The notes below the pieces were generated by a model, which saw only the letters and a program-made list of their open reading frames with translations, was not told where the DNA came from and searched no databases. 5,686 bases of DNA, taken from Candidatus Omnitrophica bacterium CG02_land_8_20_14_3_00__42_8. Lineage in GTDB: Bacteria > Omnitrophota > Gorgyraeia > Gorgyraeales > Gorgyraeaceae. The first letter of the stretch is position 1; the number at the start of each line of letters is the position of its first letter. A program made the position numbers and the translations under genes. Positions 1 to 4,966 of the stretch are shown piece after piece. The DNA is taken from the NCBI GenBank assembly GCA_002780805.1, contig PEUD01000112.1, forward strand, positions 6,077 to 11,762, in the 5' to 3' direction.

Positions 1-443
1 GTAAGGAATTAAAGGGGAGCCCTAAGTTTTGCGTGGGGGCCGTAGTAAACCCTGGCGCAGACCCAATAGAACCTGAGATTATTAAAATGGAGAAAAAAAT
101 AAATGCCGGGGCGCAGTTTTTCCAGACCCAGGCCATATATGAGACGCGTCTTTTTGAAAAATTCCTGAAAGCGTCCTCGCATTTAAAAACAACCGTCATA
201 GCGGGTATAGTGCTTTTAAAATCAGCTGGCATGGCAAGGTATATGAACAAGAACGTGGCAGGCGTATTCGTCCCGGATAACCTGATCGAAGAAATAGACA
301 AGGCAAAAGATAAAAGTGCCAAGAGCATAGAGATAGCGGCGCGCCTCATAAAAGAGCTAAAACCCCTAAGTAATGGAGTCCACATAATGCCTATAGGGTG
401 GGATAAAAAAGTACCATTAGTCTTAGATGCAGCAGGATTATAG
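1..443 (+). CDS. metF: Methylenetetrahydrofolate reductase, MetF type (5' truncated by window edge)
   Basis: C-terminal half of a 5,10-methylenetetrahydrofolate reductase, the cytoplasmic flavoprotein that makes 5-methyl-tetrahydrofolate for the methyl branch of the Wood-Ljungdahl pathway. The frame is open from base 3, so the gene begins upstream; 146 residues are visible of a family length near 290-300. A GTG at 33 exists but lies inside conserved sequence and is not the start. Family signatures seen are VGAVVNPGADP, the barrel-strand motif GAQFFQTQAIYE (folate/flavin pocket region), a VAGVFVPDNLI segment, and the ending GVHIMPIGWDKKVPLVLDAAGL, typical of the short bacterial and acetogen form. 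The stop codon overlaps the ribosome binding site of acsB 11 nt downstream, so the two are surely co-transcribed. A role in one-carbon catabolism or acetogenesis rather than methionine synthesis is inferred from this neighbour. A MetV partner is often found with this form but cannot be checked here. Confidence 0.88.
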   Translation, partial: KELKGSPKFCVGAVVNPGADPIEPEIIKMEKKINAGAQFFQTQAIYETRLFEKFLKASSHLKTTVIAGIVLLKSAGMARYMNKNVAGVFVPDNLIEEIDKAKDKSAKSIEIAARLIKELKPLSNGVHIMPIGWDKKVPLVLDAAGL

Positions 444-450
444 GAGGAGG
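442..450 (+). promoter_or_regulatory. Strong ribosome binding site of acsB
   Basis: The purine run AGGAGGAGG begins inside the metF stop codon (441-443) and lies 4-7 nt before the ATG at 455, depending on which GGAGG register pairs with 16S rRNA. It fixes the acsB start and indicates translational coupling to metF. Confidence 0.85.
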
Positions 451-454
451 AATA

Positions 455-2635
455 ATGTCGGAATTAATAGCTAAACTTGGGAAAAAGGGCGCAGGGGATG
501 TTTTGGCTTTGGCGGAAGACACGTTGAAAGACGCTATAGAAAAATTGGGCAAGACAAAAGAGATAGGGTTTCCTGACACGGCTTTTTATCTGCCGACGGC
601 GTTTGCTTTGCTTGGGAAAGAAGTAAAGACGATAGAGGGCGCGAAAGATATTTTACTGGACGCAAAAAATTTATATGAAAATAAGCCAGCAGGGACTTTT
701 AATATCCCGGAACTGGGAGGGCTTTTAAACCTTGGCGTATCTACGCTTCTTTCAGCAGAAGTGATAGCGGGCCTGAGATATGCTGAGACAAATGGCGCTG
801 AGGCAGGTTATATAGGTTTCGTGCCTGACAGCATATTGAGGTCTCTCGGGATTCAATTGGTTGATGGGAGGATCTCCGGGGTAGCTGTTTTTATAGGCCA
901 GGCGCCTGATTCAAAATCAGCTGTTAAATTAATAAGGGATGCCCAGAAAAGAAATCTCATATCATTGTTGGTCGGCAACACAAAAGGCCAGGATATGAAA
1001 GATCAACTGGCTCAGGAGAAAGTAGAAGTTGGGCTGGATACGTACATAGTCCCGCTGGGAGGAGACATTGTTTCAGCCATATTTGCCGTGAATTTCGCGA
1101 TAAGGGCGGCTCTTAGCTTCGGAGCTATTAAAAAAGGTGAATGGGAAAAATGCCTGGATTATTGTAGAAAACGCCTTCCTGTTTTTTGTGTAGCTTTGGG
1201 TTACGTGGATGAAATAACGTGCGCTGCCGGATTAGGAGCATTGGCATTAGGCATACCTGTAATAACAAATGACAAGAATGTGCCTGAGGTCGGCAAAATT
1301 CCGGTTACGCTTTACGAGGCGCTTGTAGTAGAAGAAAAAGTCGAGAAGATTGTTGCCAGAGGCATAGAGGTAAAGGGCATCAAGATAAAGGTCTCTGATA
1401 TTGACATACCTGTCCCTTACAGCGCTGCATTTGAAGGTGAAAGAGTCAGGAAGGAACAGATGTACGCGCAGTTTGGAGGCAAATATTCAAACGCGTTTGA
1501 ATACGTGAAAATGGCGGACGCCGCAAAAATAGAAGACGGCAAAATAGAAGTTATTGGCCCTGAGCTGGACGAGATAGAAGAAGGCGGTGCTCTGCCGCTC
1601 GGGATATTTGTGGAAGCGGCAGGCAGAAAGATGCAGAAAGATTTTGAGCCCATACTTGAAAGGCAGATACACAGTTTTTTAAACGAGGCTATGGGTGTAT
1701 TCCACATGGGCCAGAGAGATATGTGCTGGCTGAGAATTTCAAAGGATGCCAGGTCAAAAGGGTTTAAGCTGAGGCATTTCGGGGTAATACTGCACGCCAG
1801 ATTCCATGACGTCTTCAACGCTATTTTGAGCAAAGTTCAGATTACAATATATACGAAACAGAAAGACGTGGAAAGATTGATGAAAGAAGCCCGGATTTCT
1901 TACAAAGAAAGAGATGCAAGGGTAGAAAAAATGACGGATGAAAGCGTAGATCTATTCTGGACGTGCACGCTTTGCCAGAGCTTTGCGCCGAACCACGTGT
2001 GTATTATAAAACCTGAAAGGCTTGGCTTGTGCGGGGCGTATAACTGGCTGGACGCGAAGGCGTCTTATGAGTTAAATCCCTCGGGCCCGAATCAGCCCAT
2101 TAAAAAAGGAAAATGCCTGGACCCTGTAAAAGGAGAGTGGCTTGGCGTCAATGAAACCGTGTTCCAGAAATCCAACCACATGCTTGAAAGATTCTGCGGA
2201 TATTCTATTATAGACGCGCCGGAAACAAGCTGTGGTTGTTTCGAATGCATAATAGCCATACTTCCCGAGGCAAACGGTTTTATGGTGGTGAACAGGGAAT
2301 ATTCGGGGATGACGCCTGCAGGCATGACTTTTTCTACGCTCGCGGGTACAATAGGCGGCGGTCAGCAGACCCCGGGTTTCATGGGCGTCGGCAGGCTTTA
2401 TATTGTAAGTAAAAAATTTATCTCCGCGGAAGGCGGGCTCAAGAGGATTGTGTGGATGACCAAGGAATTAAAAGAGGCCCTGATTGATAAGCTAAAAAAA
2501 AGATGCGAAGAAATAGGTGTCTCTGGCCTTATAAATAAAATTGCTGATGAAACAATAGCTACTACAACAGAAGAGTTATTGCCTTATCTGGAAAAGGTTG
2601 GACACCCGGCATTGACTATGGAAGCAGTGATGTAA
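455..2635 (+). CDS. acsB: Acetyl-CoA synthase (CODH/ACS beta subunit), full length
   Basis: Catalyses assembly of acetyl-CoA from a corrinoid-bound methyl group, CO and CoA at the Ni-Ni-[4Fe-4S] cluster A; cytoplasmic, in complex with CO dehydrogenase. At 726 residues it matches the bacterial three-domain form (about 729 in Moorella), including the N-terminal CODH-binding domain (roughly 1-310) that archaeal CdhC lacks. Cluster A ligands are all present: Cys504, Cys507, Cys516 and Cys526 (spacing C-x2-C-x8-C-x9-C) for the cubane, and Cys593-Gly594-Cys595 for the distal nickel, with Cys507 and the two latter Cys bridging the proximal metal. They are offset by two from the Moorella numbering I recall (506, 509, 518, 528, 595-597). 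The alcove Phe is at 510. The C-terminal block (MTFSTLAGTIGGG, TPGFMG, KKFISAEGG, ending GHPALTMEAVM) is canonical. Oddities are Phe416 where I recall Moorella Trp418, and an extra Cys598 beside the CGC motif. The start is set by the ribosome binding site at 442-450. No palindromic insertion was noticed in this gene. Confidence 0.97.
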   Translation: MSELIAKLGKKGAGDVLALAEDTLKDAIEKLGKTKEIGFPDTAFYLPTAFALLGKEVKTIEGAKDILLDAKNLYENKPAGTFNIPELGGLLNLGVSTLLSAEVIAGLRYAETNGAEAGYIGFVPDSILRSLGIQLVDGRISGVAVFIGQAPDSKSAVKLIRDAQKRNLISLLVGNTKGQDMKDQLAQEKVEVGLDTYIVPLGGDIVSAIFAVNFAIRAALSFGAIKKGEWEKCLDYCRKRLPVFCVALGYVDEITCAAGLGALALGIPVITNDKNVPEVGKIPVTLYEALVVEEKVEKIVARGIEVKGIKIKVSDIDIPVPYSAAFEGERVRKEQMYAQFGGKYSNAFEYVKMADAAKIEDGKIEVIGPELDEIEEGGALPLGIFVEAAGRKMQKDFEPILERQIHSFLNEAMGVFHMGQRDMCWLRISKDARSKGFKLRHFGVILHARFHDVFNAILSKVQITIYTKQKDVERLMKEARISYKERDARVEKMTDESVDLFWTCTLCQSFAPNHVCIIKPERLGLCGAYNWLDAKASYELNPSGPNQPIKKGKCLDPVKGEWLGVNETVFQKSNHMLERFCGYSIIDAPETSCGCFECIIAILPEANGFMVVNREYSGMTPAGMTFSTLAGTIGGGQQTPGFMGVGRLYIVSKKFISAEGGLKRIVWMTKELKEALIDKLKKRCEEIGVSGLINKIADETIATTTEELLPYLEKVGHPALTMEAVM

Positions 2636-2670
2636 CAATAGAAGTAATAGTTCAGCTCTATAAGCAATAC

Positions 2671-2791
2671 TGGAGCAGCGGAGCGGCCTGTCCTGAGCGG
2701 CTTGCGGTGAGCGCAGTCGAACCAAGCCGAAGGAAGCTTCGCGCCAAAGCTTATCTACGCGAAGCCCGCTGAAGCTCGTTTCGCTGCTCCA
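2671..2791 (+). repeat. Inverted-repeat domain 1: outer stem enclosing two hairpins
   Basis: The outer arms 2671-2686 and 2776-2791 can form 16 consecutive pairs: ten perfect Watson-Crick pairs (TGGAGCAGCG with its complement), then six more that include three G-U wobbles in the + strand RNA. Inside are a hairpin 2691-2704/2723-2734 (4 + 7 pairs with an asymmetric internal loop) and a hairpin 2736-2743/2758-2765 (GCTTCGCG with its perfect complement, 14-nt loop). Together they would make a three-way junction. The first hairpin's loop contains GTGAGCGCAGTCGA (2707-2720), which recurs with one change at 2887-2900. Such GAGCG/AGTCGA cores resemble extragenic palindromic repeats seen in various bacteria; that comparison is from memory. 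Confidence 0.75.
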
Positions 2792-2809
2792 AACAACGCG
2801 TCTCGGCGG

Positions 2810-2903
2810 TTCTCGACTCTGCTTACATGATTAGCCGAGTTTGCCGCTCGAACAATATTCTTCGAGCGGCCATGAGAACATATCATGTGAGCGGAGTCGA
2901 GAA
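2810..2903 (+). repeat. Inverted-repeat domain 2: 21-pair stem with nested perfect hairpin
   Basis: The arms 2810-2830 and 2883-2903 are inverted copies 21 nt long with two differences. Both differences become U-G wobble pairs in the + strand RNA, so the sense transcript pairs along the whole arm, while the antisense would have A-C mismatches. Nested inside is a perfect 10-bp hairpin GCCGCTCGAA/TTCGAGCGGC (2843-2852 and 2861-2870) with loop CAATATTC. The structure ends 4 nt before the acsC Shine-Dalgarno sequence. Parts of it recur at 4283-4394 in permuted order and at 5457-5471 within der. Confidence 0.82.
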
Positions 2904-2907
2904 GATA

Positions 2908-2913
2908 AAGGAG
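2908..2913 (+). promoter_or_regulatory. Ribosome binding site of acsC
   Basis: AAGGAG lies 7 nt before the ATG at 2921 and 4 nt after the 3' arm of the large inverted repeat ending at 2903. It decides the acsC start. Its closeness to a stable stem makes an effect of folding on translation plausible but unproven. Confidence 0.85.
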
Positions 2914-2920
2914 ATTATTA

Positions 2921-4276
2921 ATGGCGTTATCAGGTTTAGACATATACAAATTATTGCCCAAGACCAATTGCAAAAAGTGCGGTTCTCCTACGTGCCTTGC
3001 GTTTGCCATGAAGCTTGCTATGAAAAAGGCAGTTCTCGACGAATGCCCTGATGTATCGGCAGAATCCAAAAAGGCGCTGGAAGAATCTTCCAGGCCGCCC
3101 ATCGCGTTAATAAAATTCGGCTCAGGGGATAATATTGTAGAAATAGGCGGAGAGACCGTCTTATTCAGGCACGAAAAAACTTTTTATCATCAGACCGCCA
3201 TTGCCATAACCATTGATGATACGCTTGGCGATGCAGCACTTTTAGACAGGATAAATGCCATAGAAAAGCTGAGTTTTGAAAGGGTAGGCCAGCATATTGC
3301 AATTGACATGATAGCGCTTGTAAATAAAAGCTCGTCCGGCGAAAAATTTCTAGACGCACTGGATAAAATTCTTCTGAATTCGAAGAAGCCGTTAATTTTA
3401 GCGAGTCCTGACCCGAAGACGATAGAGGCCGGACTGAAGAAATGCCCTGGCAGGAGGCCTCTTATATACGCTGCTGATCCGGGGAACTTGAGCCAGATGT
3501 CGGCTGCGGCCAAGGCTTACAAAATACCGCTTGCGTTAGTAGGGAACGGTTTAAAACCGTTCCCTACATTAGAAGAACTGGATAAGCTTTCTCAGGAGGC
3601 CAGCGGGCTGGGCATTGAAGAAATTGTGCTTGCCCCAGGGCCTAAAAATTTGCATGAGTCATTGAATGATTTGACGCAGATAAGGCGTTTGAGCCTTAAG
3701 CGTAATTACAGGCCTTTTGGTTTCCCTGTGATCATGTTTATAAAAAATACCGACAAGTATCAAACGGTTATAGACTCCTGCACGTTTATTGCTAAATACG
3801 CTGGCATAATTGTCCTGGATTCCATTGAAGAGGATGTGCTGCTGCCGATCATAACCATGCGCCAGAATATTTATACAGACCCGCAGAAGCCTGTTACAGT
3901 AGAGCCTAAGCTGTATAAATTCGGATCGCCTGATCAAACTTCTCCCATAATGGTCACAACAAATTTTTCTCTCACGTTTTATACTGTTTCTCCGGAGATT
4001 GAGGCAAGCGGCCATCCCGCGTATCTATTAGTAACGGATTCAGAAGGCATGAGCGTTCTGACAGCGTGGGCTGCGGAAAAATTCACCCCTGAAATAATAG
4101 CGGACACCATGAAAAAAACAGAATTGGAAAGCATTGTTTCTCATAAGAAAATAATAATCCCGGGCTACGTGGCTGTCTTGAGCGGTAAATTGGAAGATGT
4201 TTCCGGATGGCAGGTGCTGGTCGGGCCGAAGGAAGCCTCCGGCATACCGAAGTATCTAAAAGAAATTTGGAAATAA
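2921..4276 (+). CDS. acsC: Corrinoid iron-sulfur protein large (gamma) subunit
   Basis: Large subunit of the corrinoid iron-sulfur protein, the cytoplasmic carrier that takes the methyl group from methyl-tetrahydrofolate (via AcsE) on a cobamide and hands it to AcsB. The N-terminal [4Fe-4S] domain is intact with Cys17, Cys20, Cys25 and Cys42 (C-x2-C-x4-C-x16-C), the same positions I recall for Moorella. A TIM-barrel domain follows (about 95-325), then a C-terminal cobamide-binding domain (about 330-451) with the conserved stretch T372-DSEGMSVLTAW. Length is 451 residues, close to family members of about 445. The start is set by AAGGAG at 2908-2913. A perfect 29-bp palindrome (3539-3567) encodes V207-P215 within the barrel, between PLAL and TLEELDKL, where relatives usually run straight through; this looks like an in-frame insertion. 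Its small-subunit partner acsD is not downstream, where pgsA follows instead, so it must lie elsewhere. Confidence 0.95.
   Translation: MALSGLDIYKLLPKTNCKKCGSPTCLAFAMKLAMKKAVLDECPDVSAESKKALEESSRPPIALIKFGSGDNIVEIGGETVLFRHEKTFYHQTAIAITIDDTLGDAALLDRINAIEKLSFERVGQHIAIDMIALVNKSSSGEKFLDALDKILLNSKKPLILASPDPKTIEAGLKKCPGRRPLIYAADPGNLSQMSAAAKAYKIPLALVGNGLKPFPTLEELDKLSQEASGLGIEEIVLAPGPKNLHESLNDLTQIRRLSLKRNYRPFGFPVIMFIKNTDKYQTVIDSCTFIAKYAGIIVLDSIEEDVLLPIITMRQNIYTDPQKPVTVEPKLYKFGSPDQTSPIMVTTNFSLTFYTVSPEIEASGHPAYLLVTDSEGMSVLTAWAAEKFTPEIIADTMKKTELESIVSHKKIIIPGYVAVLSGKLEDVSGWQVLVGPKEASGIPKYLKEIWK
3539..3567 (+). repeat. 29-bp perfect palindrome inside acsC
   Basis: Arms of 14 nt (GTAGGGAACGGTTT and its exact complement) flank a single central A. 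The element begins exactly on a codon boundary and encodes VGNGLKPFP plus two bases of the next codon, keeping the frame open. It shares the pattern GYAGGGRRCGGTYK with the 30-bp palindrome at 5150-5179 in der. Confidence 0.93.
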
Positions 4277-4405
4277 TGCTACATATTCTTCGAGCGGACA
4301 TATTAAACTATACATGCAAGCTCAGTCGAGAAGCACGTGATAGTTCTCGACTCGTCCGCCACTGTAGCAATGGCGGACTCGCTCGAACAGTATTGTTATT
4401 ACACT
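4277..4405. repeat. acsC-pgsA intergenic repeat cluster (permuted copy of the domain 2 repeat)
   Basis: The segment 4283-4333 aligns with 2855-2904 (shared start ATATTCTTCGAGCGG, shared end AGTCGAGAAG, more diverged middle). It is followed by further inverted repeats: AGTCGAGAA/TTCTCGACT (4324-4332 and 4344-4352, 11-nt loop), GTCCGCCA/TGGCGGAC (4354-4361 and 4371-4378, 9-nt loop), and outer arms TTCGAGCG/CGCTCGAA (4289-4296 and 4380-4387, extendable to about 14 nt with two differences). Half-units are in the opposite order to the acsB-acsC copy. No U tract and no clear promoter were seen. Confidence 0.8.
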
Positions 4406-4966
4406 ATGAATCTTGCTAATAAGATTTCCATATTCCGTATATTATTAATTCCATTCTTTATAGCCTGCATTCTGTATTATGGAGAAGGCAGGGAATATTT
4501 GAGATTTGTAGCTTTGGGCATATTCTTATTGGCTACCATAAGCGATGCTGTTGACGGCGGCATAGCTAGGCTGAAGAATCAAGTTACGGAATTAGGCATG
4601 GTTTTGGACCCCATAGCAGATAAGCTTTTAATAATAAGCGCGTTCATCGCCTTGAGTATGATAAAAGTAATTCCGGAAAGCCTGCGCATACCGGCGTGGG
4701 CTGTCCTGATAGTCATAAGCAGGGACGTGATGATAGTGCTTGGTTCCATGGTGATATACTTTGTTAATAAAGGCGCCCTGAAAATAAAACCAAGCTGGCT
4801 CGGGAAGGCTACGACGCTTTTCCAGATGTTGACAATACTTGTTTTTCTATCCGCGTTCAAATATCATAGATTTTTTCTTTACCCGGCAATTCTTTTTACA
4901 GTGCTTTCTGCGATAGATTATATCTGGCGCGGCTCAAAGCAGCTCAATGAAACCCACAAAATATAA
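4406..4966 (+). CDS. pgsA: CDP-diacylglycerol-glycerol-3-phosphate 3-phosphatidyltransferase
   Basis: Integral membrane enzyme that transfers the phosphatidyl group from CDP-diacylglycerol to glycerol-3-phosphate, the committed step to phosphatidylglycerol. The CDP-alcohol phosphotransferase signature D-x2-DG-x2-AR-x8-G-x3-D-x3-D is complete: Asp47, Asp50, Gly51, Ala54, Arg55, Gly64, Asp68 and Asp72, which bind metal and the CDP headgroup. Several hydrophobic stretches (about 9-25, 33-46, 75-88, 95-118, 131-150, 156-175) fit a multi-pass protein. The 187-residue length is typical of PgsA. ATG 4406 is chosen because MNLANKISIFRILLIPFF is the usual family N-terminus. In-frame GTG 4337 and ATG 4370 would add residues encoded by the upstream repeat. 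There is no good Shine-Dalgarno sequence before 4406. The end overlaps der by 20 nt. Another CDP-alcohol transferase, such as phosphatidylserine or cardiolipin synthase of this fold, is a less likely alternative. Confidence 0.88.
   Translation: MNLANKISIFRILLIPFFIACILYYGEGREYLRFVALGIFLLATISDAVDGGIARLKNQVTELGMVLDPIADKLLIISAFIALSMIKVIPESLRIPAWAVLIVISRDVMIVLGSMVIYFVNKGALKIKPSWLGKATTLFQMLTILVFLSAFKYHRFFLYPAILFTVLSAIDYIWRGSKQLNETHKI

Larger units (their letters stand above)
2636..2920. other. Repeat-rich acsB-acsC intergenic region, no gene seen
   Basis: These 285 nt hold no credible gene. Short reading frames cross the region on both strands, but they are made of repeat sequence and run into acsC out of frame. 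The content is a series of inverted repeats forming two neighbouring structured domains (2671-2791 and 2810-2903), followed by the acsC ribosome binding site. No U-rich tract follows any hairpin, so a canonical intrinsic terminator is not supported. No clear -35/-10 promoter was recognised. Confidence 0.8.

Noticed and set aside
33..443. metF as a complete gene starting at GTG 33
   Set aside because: The frame is open to the window edge and conserved MTHFR sequence continues upstream of 33, so this is a truncated gene.
1417..1833. 138-codon minus-strand reading frame
   Set aside because: It is a shadow of acsB, lying fully inside conserved coding sequence, and its protein has no family features.
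2843..2870. Intrinsic transcription terminator
   Set aside because: The stem is strong, but no U-rich tract follows, and the same holds for the hairpins at 2736-2765 and 4354-4378.
2827..3051. 74-codon plus-strand reading frame ahead of acsC
   Set aside because: It is built from the repeat region and overlaps acsC in another frame; the acsC ribosome binding site and family match decide the real start.
2755..3102. 115-codon minus-strand reading frame
   Set aside because: It runs through the inverted repeats and into the conserved [4Fe-4S] domain of acsC on the opposite strand; it has no recognisable domain.
2810..4394. CRISPR array
   Set aside because: Repeat units are few, imperfect, of mixed orientation and without regular unique spacers; no cas genes are present.
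4337..4405. Longer pgsA starting at GTG 4337 (or ATG 4370)
   Set aside because: The extra N-terminus is encoded by the repeat cluster and does not resemble the family; MNLANKIS at 4406 does.
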